From: a bacterium | Lineage (GTDB): Bacteria; Patescibacteriota; Minisyncoccia; Moranbacterales; UBA2206 | Direction of reading: 5' to 3' | Assembly: GCA_021779205.1 (NCBI GenBank) | Contig: JAJYBE010000025.1 | Location: forward strand, 1 to 11,021 | DNA: 11,021 bases | Translations under genes and position numbers: made by a program | Notes under the pieces: generated by a model | What the model saw: only the letters and a program-made list of their open reading frames with translations | Database searches by the model: none | Told to the model about the DNA's origin: nothing | Shown here: one piece after another, positions 5,417 through 11,021 of the stretch | How positions within the stretch are numbered: position 1 is the stretch's first letter | Layout: each line of letters starts with the position of its first letter

Positions 5417-6316
5417 ATGTTTGATAACTTTGAATTAAATGAAAATAAAAAGTTTCCAGGTTGGAAATCGGATTGGAAAAATGATTCATTTAGTCAAAAA
5501 GTTTATGCCAGCTTAGAACAAATTGGTTTTCATGAGTTTTTGCATAAGAATATAATTGACATATTGATTTTATTGGAAAAAAAATCTCGGTTTAATGAAT
5601 ATTCTCGAAGTATTGAATGTGGAATGAAAAATGTTTTAGATTTCTTGGAAAAACGGTGCGCTGAAAAATATCTGAATTTGCATTTTTCCAAGGAGCAGCG
5701 CATTGATGCCGGCATGGCGGCAATCTTGCATGATATAGGAAAGTCCGGTCCGGTTGAGGCTACTTTTGAGGAACGAAAAATAATTATAAAAATATTCGCT
5801 TGTGAAAATATTCGTGAGTCGGATGCTTTATTGACTGAAAAAATAAAGGAAGTTTTTGATGAAAATGAAGTTGATGAAGTACTTGCAACGCTTGAAAAAT
5901 ATAATATTGGCGGGAAAACCACAATGCGTCAATTTTGGGATAAACACGCGCAATGGACGCATGATATTTTGGAAAAATATTCACAGGGCATAAATGAGCA
6001 TATTAGGCTGATTGCCGGTTCGCATCATATTGATCGAGAAATAGATCCTTATTTTTTGTTAAAAAATAATAAAGAAATTCTACCAGATACCAAAACTTCT
6101 GGAAATATGGAAAAATATCTGGATGCTTTGGATGGCAGGGCGCTTATCGCGCTAGATCAATATGAAGCAGCTGTTGAACGTGGAAAAATGTCTCACAATG
6201 ATGCACTTAAGCAAGTGCAAAGCAACATAGTTGTTCATAAAAACGATAAATTAATGAAGATTGTGCTTGAAGCAATTGACGAATTGGGAAAGGTAGGGAA
6301 AATTTTTTATGCTTGA
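5417..6316 (+). CDS. HD-domain phosphohydrolase, divergent HD-GYP-like
   Basis: HD hydrolases use His and Asp to bind metals and split phosphate esters of nucleotides or cyclic dinucleotides. This 299-aa protein shows the core MAAILHDIGKSGP (His105-Asp106, Lys109), then HAQWTHDILE (His177, His182), LIAGSHHIDRE (His203-His204, Asp206) and DALDGRALIALDQYEAAV (Asp247). The order and spacing resemble HD-GYP phosphodiesterases, in which HHE..dGxGYP and DvyDAL elements follow the HD. Here the GYP residues are replaced and an extra helical insert lies at about 112-172, so c-di-GMP activity cannot be assumed. There is no sensor or membrane segment; it is probably cytoplasmic. No Shine-Dalgarno precedes ATG 5417. 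Its stop codon lies inside the next gene's promoter. Confidence 0.8.
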   Translation: MFDNFELNENKKFPGWKSDWKNDSFSQKVYASLEQIGFHEFLHKNIIDILILLEKKSRFNEYSRSIECGMKNVLDFLEKRCAEKYLNLHFSKEQRIDAGMAAILHDIGKSGPVEATFEERKIIIKIFACENIRESDALLTEKIKEVFDENEVDEVLATLEKYNIGGKTTMRQFWDKHAQWTHDILEKYSQGINEHIRLIAGSHHIDREIDPYFLLKNNKEILPDTKTSGNMEKYLDALDGRALIALDQYEAAVERGKMSHNDALKQVQSNIVVHKNDKLMKIVLEAIDELGKVGKIFYA

Positions 6317-6341
6317 CGAGGTTTATGGGGCTTGTTATAAT
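6313..6341 (+). promoter_or_regulatory. Near-consensus promoter overlapping the HD gene's stop
   Basis: TTGACG (6313-6318), a 17-bp spacer and TATAAT (6336-6341). The -35 contains the TGA stop of the HD gene (6314-6316). Transcription would start near 6348, giving a leader of about 60 nt to ATG 6411. Confidence 0.7.
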
Positions 6342-6410
6342 GCATAAGTTTTCAATAAGCGGATAACTGGCTTTGCCATGAAGCGGTGATTGCGGGGGAG
6401 ATAGTTTTTT

Positions 6411-7067
6411 ATGGGCGACAATCTGTCGAATTTACGGGGGAAGTCGATTAGAAAATTAAATAAATTGACAAAAATAACACTCATAATATTTATAGGGTTG
6501 TTTTTTTCAGTTTATTTTGGCATAAAAAATAGTTCGTTAGCCGAAGCGCCGAGCGGGCTAAATAAAAAATATTCAGAAATCGATTTTGGCAAGTTTGATC
6601 CGCTTTGGAGAATAAAAAAAAGAGCATTTGAAAATGTTCAAGAGAAAAAAGAAAAGTTGGTGAAAGAAAAACGCAATGAATTGGTATCTGGCTATCCGAT
6701 TGAAGAAATGTTGCCATATATTGATAAATATGGTCCGCAAGTAGCATCATTTTTAATTGCTATTGCTAAAAAGGAAAGTGATTGGGGGCAATATTCGCCG
6801 AAAAAGGATGAAGAGGATTGTTTTAACTATTGGGGTTATCGCGGAACGGAAAATCAAACAACCTCCGGCTATAGTTGCTTTGACAATCCCAAGCAAGCTA
6901 TTGATGTCGTTGGCGGAAGGATTCAAAGACTTTTAGAAAACAAAATAGATACACCGGAAAAAATGATTCTTTGGAAATGCGGATCAAGCTGCCCAAAGCA
7001 AGGTTCCTCTGATGTGCAAAATTGGATTGCTAATGTACGGTTATATTATGAAAAATGGAATTCTTAA
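6411..7067 (+). CDS. Membrane-anchored lysozyme-like (transglycosylase-type) protein
   Basis: The 218-aa protein has a basic N-terminus and one hydrophobic segment (about 21-38, TKITLIIFIGLFFSVYFGI), so it is secreted or anchored with the rest outside. A charged linker rich in Lys and Glu (66-90) leads to a lysozyme-fold domain: FLIAIAKKESDWGQYSP, with Glu122 as the likely catalytic acid, then DCFNYWGYRG, SGYSCFDNPKQAIDVVGGRI, and MILWKCGSSCP near the end. This matches small CPR lysozyme-like domains with kESdwG and NyWGYrg motifs that cut peptidoglycan. Four Cys (137, 156, 190, 194) could form two disulfides outside the cell. GGGGGAG lies somewhat far (about 12 nt) before ATG 6411. A promoter precedes it and a terminator follows, so it is a single-gene unit. 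It may remodel its own wall or act on a host cell wall. Confidence 0.8.
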   Translation: MGDNLSNLRGKSIRKLNKLTKITLIIFIGLFFSVYFGIKNSSLAEAPSGLNKKYSEIDFGKFDPLWRIKKRAFENVQEKKEKLVKEKRNELVSGYPIEEMLPYIDKYGPQVASFLIAIAKKESDWGQYSPKKDEEDCFNYWGYRGTENQTTSGYSCFDNPKQAIDVVGGRIQRLLENKIDTPEKMILWKCGSSCPKQGSSDVQNWIANVRLYYEKWNS

Positions 7068-7093
7068 TGAAAAGACCGCATTAATCTTTTTTG
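7064..7093 (+). terminator. Intrinsic terminator of the lysozyme-like gene
   Basis: TTAATG (7064-7069, containing the stop codon) pairs exactly with CATTAA (7079-7084) across a 9-base loop. TCTTTTTTG follows directly. Confidence 0.65.
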
Positions 7094-7139
7094 CGTAAAT
7101 TTTTTTTATGCTATAATGAAAAAAGAATAGCGGTATAAT
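7091..7139 (+). promoter_or_regulatory. Promoter region of the EamA operon, two -10 boxes
   Basis: Two perfect TATAAT boxes occur, at 7112-7117 and 7134-7139. The first has TTGCGT (7091-7096) 15 bp upstream. The second lies so close to ATG 7155 that its transcript would have a leader of only about 9 nt. Both are motif matches. Confidence 0.4.
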
Positions 7140-7154
7140 TTTTTTTATGCTTTT

Positions 7155-8084
7155 ATGCTTTGGCTTATTATCTCAATTCTAGCTTATTTGCTAGTTGCGC
7201 TGGAAACGATTTTGGATAAGTTTCTTCTTTCTTCCAATAAAATTTCCCATCCGGTAATTTATGCTTTTTATTCCGGCATATTAAGTTCTTTTGCGCTTCT
7301 TTTTTTTCCTTTCGGTTTTCATTTTATCGGTTTTGGAAAGCTATTCGTGGGAATTCTGGCGGGAACGATTTTTGTTTATGGCATTTTGGCATTATTTTAT
7401 GCCATAAAAGAAAGTGACGCTAGTCAGGTCACTCCGGTAGTCGTGGCGACTACCCCAATCGTTACCTATTTTCTCTCATTATTTATTTTGCATGATCGGC
7501 TTTTTTTTCGTCAATTGCTTGGCGTTTTCATTCTGATTTCTGGTGGATTGTTGGTTTCGGTGGATTTGACTAGGCGAAAAAAAGATAAATTTTTCAAAGG
7601 TTTTTATCATGCTATTTTAGCCGGGGCGCTTTTAGCTCTAGCTTTCACGCTTTTTAAACATTTGTATAACGATGGAAAATTTATCAATATTTTTATTTGG
7701 ACGCGCTTCGGTCTTTTTTTTGGAGCCTTTTCTTTATTGCTTTTTTCCAATTGGCGAAAAATTATTTTAAAATCTTTGCACAAATTTAAAAAACCGCAAA
7801 CCGAACACTATCAATCAGGCACACTCTTTGTGATAACCAAAACACTGGGAGGGCTTGGCTCTATTGCGCTTAACTATGCTATTTCGTTGGGAGATGTAAC
7901 TGTTGTTAACGCTTTGGTTTCATTGGAATATGCTTTTGTATTTATTTTTGAAGTGGTTTTGGCTTTTTGGTTTCCCTCAATTTTTAAAAGGACAAAAAGT
8001 CCATTAGGTGTTTTGCAAAAATCTATTGCCGTTGTTTTGATCGGTACTGGGGTATTTCTCGTTTCACATATTAGGCGATATTAA
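7155..8084 (+). CDS. EamA/DMT-superfamily transporter, ten helices
   Basis: The 309-aa protein has ten hydrophobic segments (about 2-20, 34-51, 66-84, 91-111, 118-137, 148-168, 179-198, 222-242, 247-270, 287-304), arranged as two EamA repeats of five. Repeat 1 holds ALFYAIKESDASQVTPVVV followed by TPIVTYFLSLFILHDRL; repeat 2 holds the matching NYAISLGDVTVVNALVSLEY. The small-residue, then S/VTPV, then E/DRL layout is the DMT carrier signature. Substrates in this superfamily range from amino acids and nucleotide-sugars to drugs and cannot be read from the sequence. A basic loop at about 200-218 separates helices 7 and 8. ATG 7155 is chosen, as the ATG at 7147 is out of frame. The glycosidase-like gene starts 23 bp after its stop, suggesting one transcript. 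Confidence 0.85.
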   Translation: MLWLIISILAYLLVALETILDKFLLSSNKISHPVIYAFYSGILSSFALLFFPFGFHFIGFGKLFVGILAGTIFVYGILALFYAIKESDASQVTPVVVATTPIVTYFLSLFILHDRLFFRQLLGVFILISGGLLVSVDLTRRKKDKFFKGFYHAILAGALLALAFTLFKHLYNDGKFINIFIWTRFGLFFGAFSLLLFSNWRKIILKSLHKFKKPQTEHYQSGTLFVITKTLGGLGSIALNYAISLGDVTVVNALVSLEYAFVFIFEVVLAFWFPSIFKRTKSPLGVLQKSIAVVLIGTGVFLVSHIRRY

Positions 8085-8107
8085 TAATTAAATAAAATAA
8101 ATAAAAA

Positions 8108-9121
8108 ATGAATACATTAAAAAAAATTTTAAAAATATTTTTTAAGATTTTTTTAGTGCTTTTTTCTTTGGCAAGCGTAATCCTTATTTTTTTTAATTTT
8201 CCCGTATGGCAAGAAAATGCTAATGCCAAATTGGGAGTAACTTTTTCGTTGCGTTATGCCGGTGATATAGGTTTGAATTGGCGTGAAGCATATTTGGCAA
8301 CACTGGATGATTTGGGCGTAAAAAAAATTAGAATTCCCGTGTATTGGGATTTGGTAGAGCCAAAAGAAGGTGAATATGATTTTGCCGATCTGGATTGGCA
8401 ATTAGCGGAAGCGCAAAAAAGAAATGCGGAGATAATTTTGGCAATTGGGCAAAAAGTGCCTCGCTGGCCGGAATGTGCTATCCCGGAGTATGTTAAAAAT
8501 GATGATGTCAAAAGAAAAGCGGAACTGGTTAAATTTATGGAAGTCGTGGTTAATCGCTATAAAAAAAATTCTTCAGTAAAATATTGGCAAGTGGAAAACG
8601 AACCGTTTTTAAAATTTGGGGAATGTCCGGCGTTGGATGCTAACTTGCTTGATAATGAAATTGCCGTTGTAAGACAATCCGATCCTAGTCGAAAAATTAT
8701 TATCACTGATTCAGGCGAACTTAGTCTTTGGACAAATGCGGAAAAACGCGCTGATATTTTTGGAACGACAATGTATCGCACGATTTATAGTAATAAGTAT
8801 GGTTTTTATACATATCCGATTGGTCCGCGTTTTTTTCAATTTAAGTATTGGATGAATAGATTGATAGTCGGACAAAAAAATGCCATTGTGATTGAGTTGC
8901 AAGCGGAGCCTTGGATTGCCGGATGGACAACTAATCAGCCGTTGGCAAATCAATTTGTTTCGATGAATGTTGATAAGCTTAGGGAGAATGTTTCCTTTGC
9001 TAAGAAAGTTGGTTTTCCGGAAATTTATCTTTGGGGGGTGGAATGGTGGTATTGGTTAAAAGCAACACAAAATCATCCCGAGCTATGGAATGCAGCCAAG
9101 GAAATGTTTCATAGTCAATAA
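8108..9121 (+). CDS. Membrane-anchored glycoside-hydrolase-like (clan GH-A TIM barrel) protein
   Basis: The N-terminus has a Lys-rich start and a hydrophobic anchor (about 9-30), placing residues 40-337 outside the membrane. The rest fits a (beta/alpha)8 glycosidase of clan GH-A: KKIRIPVYWDLVEPKEGEYD (72-91) is the strand-2 region seen in GH5/GH39/GH42-like enzymes, KYWQVENEPF (158-167) carries the Asn-Glu acid/base pair (Asn164-Glu165), and VIELQAEPW (261-269) is where the nucleophile is expected (Glu263 or Glu267). IYLWGVEWWYW (306-316) would be strand 8 with aromatic sugar-binding residues. Both catalytic carboxylates seem present, so it is probably active; the substrate is unknown. It lies 23 bp after the transporter and 29 bp before the coiled-coil orphan. 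No Shine-Dalgarno is visible. Confidence 0.8.
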   Translation: MNTLKKILKIFFKIFLVLFSLASVILIFFNFPVWQENANAKLGVTFSLRYAGDIGLNWREAYLATLDDLGVKKIRIPVYWDLVEPKEGEYDFADLDWQLAEAQKRNAEIILAIGQKVPRWPECAIPEYVKNDDVKRKAELVKFMEVVVNRYKKNSSVKYWQVENEPFLKFGECPALDANLLDNEIAVVRQSDPSRKIIITDSGELSLWTNAEKRADIFGTTMYRTIYSNKYGFYTYPIGPRFFQFKYWMNRLIVGQKNAIVIELQAEPWIAGWTTNQPLANQFVSMNVDKLRENVSFAKKVGFPEIYLWGVEWWYWLKATQNHPELWNAAKEMFHSQ

Positions 9122-9150
9122 TTTTTTATTAATAATTTAAGAAAAAAAAT

Positions 9151-9675
9151 ATGTCTAGATTGAATTTTGAGACAGAGTTAGCGCAACAACAAATTCGAGA
9201 GGATAAGAAAGCGGAAATCGAAAAAATAAATTTACCATTGATTGAGCATATCAATGAAAAAATTTCAAGGGGAGATGCCATTGATTGGGAAAATTACAGA
9301 CAAACATTGGCCGAGTTGCTGTATCAAGTGGTAATTAGAGATGATGAAGAAGAGATAAAAAAAATTCGCATACAAGCAAAACAATTTGAATTGCTGAAAA
9401 AGAAATATGAAAAAGGTGTCTCAGATGAAATTGATCAGCGAAAAGAAGTTGCGGAAAAGGTGGCTAGCGATAGCGAGCAGAAAATCAGTAAAGAATGGAT
9501 TTGCGGTGAATTGAATGCGAAATCGAAGAACGGAATTATGTATAATTGTGATAGTGAAATTGTTTCAAATGTGTATGTTTCTTTGAACAATTTTTTGCGT
9601 AAACATAATGTTTCAAAAACCGATGCGCTGGATAAGGTGTTGGAGGCGTATTTTACCGGTAGCGTTGCGGAATAG
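9151..9675 (+). CDS. Uncharacterised 174-aa coiled-coil protein
   Basis: I do not recognise this protein. It is highly charged and mostly helical. Residues 1-110 have long Glu/Lys-rich stretches (IREDKKAEIEKINL, RDDEEEIKKIRI, FELLKKKYEKG) that suggest a coiled coil. A compact C-terminal part follows with two Cys: EWICGELNAKSKNGIMYNCD (115-134), then VSNVYVSLNNFLRKH and KTDALDKVLEAYF. There is no signal peptide or membrane helix, so it should be cytoplasmic, unlike its two upstream neighbours. It follows the glycosidase-like gene by 29 bp with no terminator between, so it probably shares the transcript. The start has no clear ribosome site (run of A before ATG). Confidence 0.7.
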   Translation: MSRLNFETELAQQQIREDKKAEIEKINLPLIEHINEKISRGDAIDWENYRQTLAELLYQVVIRDDEEEIKKIRIQAKQFELLKKKYEKGVSDEIDQRKEVAEKVASDSEQKISKEWICGELNAKSKNGIMYNCDSEIVSNVYVSLNNFLRKHNVSKTDALDKVLEAYFTGSVAE

Positions 9676-9690
9676 ATAAATGGATAGCTG

Positions 9691-9746
9691 GATACCCCTA
9701 AAGGAGTCGGTCATCGGTAGGTTATCGTATGTTTTTGATTTTTTTT
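9691..9746 (+). terminator. Possible imperfect terminator after the coiled-coil gene
   Basis: GATACCCCTA (9691-9700) pairs imperfectly with TAGGTTATC (9718-9726), and a long T-rich tract (9731-9746) follows. The stem has a mismatch or bulge. Its position at the end of the presumed three-gene unit supports it. Confidence 0.35.
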
Positions 9747-9813
9747 GCGGTTTAGGTCGAGTTTTCTTTTTCTCTGTCATTTCTATATAATTTTGACAAG
9801 TTTTCTTTTTCTC

Positions 9814-9842
9814 TTGACGAAATACTTGGAAAGAGATAGTAT
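9814..9842 (+). promoter_or_regulatory. Promoter of rplS
   Basis: TTGACG (9814-9819), a 17-bp spacer and TAGTAT (9837-9842). The leader to ATG 9945 would be about 95 nt. Within it AAAGG (9895-9899) and CCTTT (9908-9912) form a small hairpin followed by T residues. This could be an attenuator or an autoregulatory leader, as some bacteria have for L19, but no known leader class was recognised. Confidence 0.45.
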
Positions 9843-9944
9843 AAAAAAGTAAAAAAATAGCGCTTTTATTGATTAGCGGTGTTTTTGAGGATGTAAAGGA
9901 CATTGCGCCTTTTTAATTTAAAGTAATAACCGTTTTACAATTTT

Positions 9945-10385
9945 ATGGAAAAGAAAATCATCGATTTTAACAATAAACAAAGAGCTCTGAAAGAAATGCA
10001 AGATTTTCGCAGTGGCGATGTGGTTAAAATTTCTTTGAGAATCAAGGAAGGTGGAAAAGAGCGTACGCAGATTTTTGAAGGCTTGATTATCGCAATTAAG
10101 GGCGGACAAAGTTCTTCAAAAATAATCACAGTCAGAAAAGTTTCGCGCGGAGTTGGCGTGGAAATGATTATTCCTCTTGGATCGAAAAATGTTGAAAAAG
10201 TGGAATTGATCAAGCGAGCAAAGGTAAGGAGAGCGAAATTATATTATGTCAGAACGCTCACTACAAAACAAAGTCGTATGAAGTATAAAGATATTAAGAA
10301 GGTGCCAAAGGATAGCTCTAAAAAGAAAGAAGATCCGAAAAAAGAAATTGTTGTTCCTAAAGCAGATGAATCAAAAGTAGAATAA
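9945..10385 (+). CDS. rplS: 50S ribosomal protein L19
   Basis: L19 sits at the 30S/50S interface of the ribosome. The hallmark segments are all present: FRSGDVVKISLRI (21-33), KERTQIFEGLIIAIKGG (38-54), and ITVRKVSRGVGVEMIIPLGS (61-80), then VEKVELIKRAKVRRAKLYYVR (83-103). The core matches the usual ~115-aa protein. Residues from about 118 form a Lys/Glu-rich tail (PKDSSKKKEDPKKE and more), a low-complexity extension of the kind CPR ribosomal proteins often carry. In many bacteria rplS ends an rpsP-rimM-trmD-rplS operon; here it stands alone with its own promoter. The tRNA-Leu starts 37 bp after its stop with no terminator between, so the tRNAs may be processed from the same transcript. Confidence 0.97.
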   Translation: MEKKIIDFNNKQRALKEMQDFRSGDVVKISLRIKEGGKERTQIFEGLIIAIKGGQSSSKIITVRKVSRGVGVEMIIPLGSKNVEKVELIKRAKVRRAKLYYVRTLTTKQSRMKYKDIKKVPKDSSKKKEDPKKEIVVPKADESKVE

Positions 10386-10422
10386 GATTTTTAGTTGCGT
10401 GAAAAATTCAGCATATTTTTTA

Positions 10423-10506
10423 GGGCGGATGGCGGAATTGGTATACGCGCAAGCTTGAGGTGCTTGTGGGAGCAATCCCTTGGAGGTTCGAGTCCTCTTT
10501 CGCCCA
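10423..10506 (+). tRNA. tRNA-Leu(GAG)
   Basis: The 84-nt class II tRNA has acceptor stem GGGCGGA/TTCGCCC, anticodon stem CAAGC/GCTTG around loop TTGAGGT (anticodon GAG), a long variable arm with GGG/CCC, and a T-arm with TTCGAGT. The discriminator is A10506. CCA is not encoded (CAG follows), so a CCA-adding enzyme is needed. Confidence 0.95.
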
Positions 10507-10523
10507 CAGTTTGCTTTTTTTTT

Positions 10524-10596
10524 GGATCCTTAGCTCAATGGCTAGAGCACCTCGTTTACACCGAGGGGGTTATAGGTTCGAGTCCTATAGGATCCA
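10524..10596 (+). tRNA. tRNA-Val(UAC)
   Basis: The 73-nt cloverleaf has acceptor GGATCCT/AGGATCC, D stem GCTC/GAGC, anticodon stem CCTCG/CGAGG around TTTACAC (anticodon TAC), T stem ATAGG/CCTAT and discriminator A. CCA is not encoded. It lies 17 bp after tRNA-Leu. Confidence 0.96.
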
Positions 10597-10610
10597 CATG
10601 GCAGTTTAGA

Positions 10611-10682
10611 GCCGAAGTAGCTCAGCGGTAGAGCGAAGGACTGAAAATCCTTGCGTCGGCAGTTCAACTCTGCCCTTCGGCA
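10611..10682 (+). tRNA. tRNA-Phe(GAA)
   Basis: The 72-nt cloverleaf has acceptor GCCGAAG/CTTCGGC, D stem GCTC/GAGC, anticodon stem AAGGA/TCCTT around CTGAAAA (anticodon GAA), T stem GGCAG/CTGCC with loop TTCAACT, and discriminator A. CCA is not encoded. It lies 14 bp after tRNA-Val. Confidence 0.96.
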
Positions 10683-10737
10683 CAATGATAAATATTTTTT
10701 TAGAGAGCTTTATTTTTTTAGGGCAATTTAAAAAAAC

Positions 10738-10812
10738 GCGGGTATCGTATAGCGGCTATTATATTACCTTGCCAAGGTAGAGATACGGGTTCGACTCCCG
10801 TTACCCGCTCCA
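10738..10812 (+). tRNA. tRNA-Gly(GCC), CCA encoded
   Basis: Acceptor GCGGGTA/TACCCGC, anticodon stem TTACC/GGTAG around TTGCCAA (anticodon GCC), T stem ACGGG/CCCGT with loop TTCGACT, and discriminator T10809 as usual for bacterial Gly. CCA is encoded at 10810-10812, unlike the other three tRNAs here. The D-arm (ATCGTATAGCGGCTATTA) resembles the UCC/CCC type of tRNA-Gly more than the usual GCC type. Confidence 0.95.
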
Positions 10813-10854
10813 ATAAAAAAGTAACTATTAACTTCACCGAGAAATTTTATAACC

Positions 10855-11021
10855 CTATTTTTTCGGGCTGGTTATGTCTAAATAACTTTGTTGATCTTCT
10901 GATTTTTTGAATTCGTCAATTGAATTTTCCGCCATATTATATTTTTCAATTAAATCTTTTCCGATTACCACGATAATATCCGGATTATTTTTAGCGGAAA
11001 TTGTTTTGTAGCCATCTGGAA
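10855..11021 (-). CDS. LytR_C-domain (LCP-associated) protein, C-terminal fragment
   Basis: The minus strand is open from the window edge to TAG at 10855-10857, about 54 residues. It reads PDGYKTISAKNNPDIIVVIG followed by KDLIEKYNMAENSIDEFKK, ending in a charged tail with PKK. The NPDIIVVIGKD strand-helix is the closing element of a LytR C-terminal domain, found after LytR-CpsA-Psr wall-polymer transferases or in standalone anchored proteins. The catalytic part lies outside the window, so the exact type is unknown. It runs toward the tRNA cluster. Confidence 0.65.
   Translation of the reverse strand, partial: PDGYKTISAKNNPDIIVVIGKDLIEKYNMAENSIDEFKKSEDQQSYLDITSPKK

Noticed and set aside
5530..5984. 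Minus-strand frames of 130 and 66 aa inside the HD-domain gene
   Set aside because: They are antisense to a gene with clear motifs; low-complexity Ser/Phe-rich products typical of AT-rich shadows.
8153..8953. Several minus-strand frames inside the glycosidase-like gene
   Set aside because: They have no motifs or ribosome sites and lie antisense to a convincing coding region.
9613..10213. Minus-strand frames over the 9676-9944 gap and rplS
   Set aside because: The gap frame is low-complexity and crosses the promoter region; the others are antisense to L19.
10395..10631. 78-aa plus-strand frame across the tRNA genes
   Set aside because: It is a translation of tRNA-Leu, tRNA-Val and the start of tRNA-Phe.
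1..11021. CRISPR array, transposase, integrase or att sites
   Set aside because: No regularly spaced repeats, DDE or recombinase motifs, or tRNA-end duplications were seen on either strand.

Overview
This is an AT-rich bacterial chromosomal window that uses the standard code: UGA ends several genes and is not read as Gly or Trp. The style suggests a Candidate Phyla Radiation (Patescibacteria/Parcubacteria-like) genome. Signs are compact spacing, few strong Shine-Dalgarno sites, many short or divergent proteins, a monocistronic rplS followed by a tRNA string, and CPR-style membrane-anchored wall and sugar-active proteins. The lineage is inferred from style; no single marker proves it.

Layout. 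Positions 1-1640 (minus strand) hold the N-terminal piece of an FkbM-like methyltransferase, running off the window and apparently frameshifted, preceded by a 503-aa protein with a C-terminal PD-(D/E)XK nuclease-like core. Positions 1641-4600 are a loose region of gene decay: an 83-aa orphan behind a well-formed promoter and terminator, the 3' half of a dihydrouridine synthase gene with a frameshift and a stop, a ~102-aa membrane protein that looks leaderless, a zinc-ribbon Nudix hydrolase on the minus strand, and a YgjP/DUF45 metallopeptidase remnant with a premature stop and a lost catalytic Glu. Hairpins and a short repeat built around GTTCGAAC lie between these genes.

From 4726 the genes look intact and all point right up to the tRNAs. 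They are a four-helix membrane protein paired with a 63-aa XRE regulator, an HD-domain phosphohydrolase, a membrane-anchored lysozyme-like protein, and a tight set of EamA transporter, membrane-anchored glycoside-hydrolase-like protein and a coiled-coil orphan. Then come rplS (ribosomal protein L19) and tRNA-Leu(GAG), tRNA-Val(UAC), tRNA-Phe(GAA) and tRNA-Gly(GCC). The window closes with the C-terminus of a LytR_C-type protein on the minus strand.

How they work together. rplS and the tRNAs form a translation block. The lysozyme-like protein, the anchored glycosidase, the EamA carrier and the LytR_C fragment all fit cell-envelope work. The membrane protein/XRE pair is a self-contained regulatory module. 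No CRISPR array, transposase or integrase was seen. The most unusual signals are the three damaged genes within 4.6 kb, the HGxxH protease remnant behind a hairpin that holds its ribosome binding site, the uncharacterised nuclease-like protein, and the envelope trio at 7155-9675.
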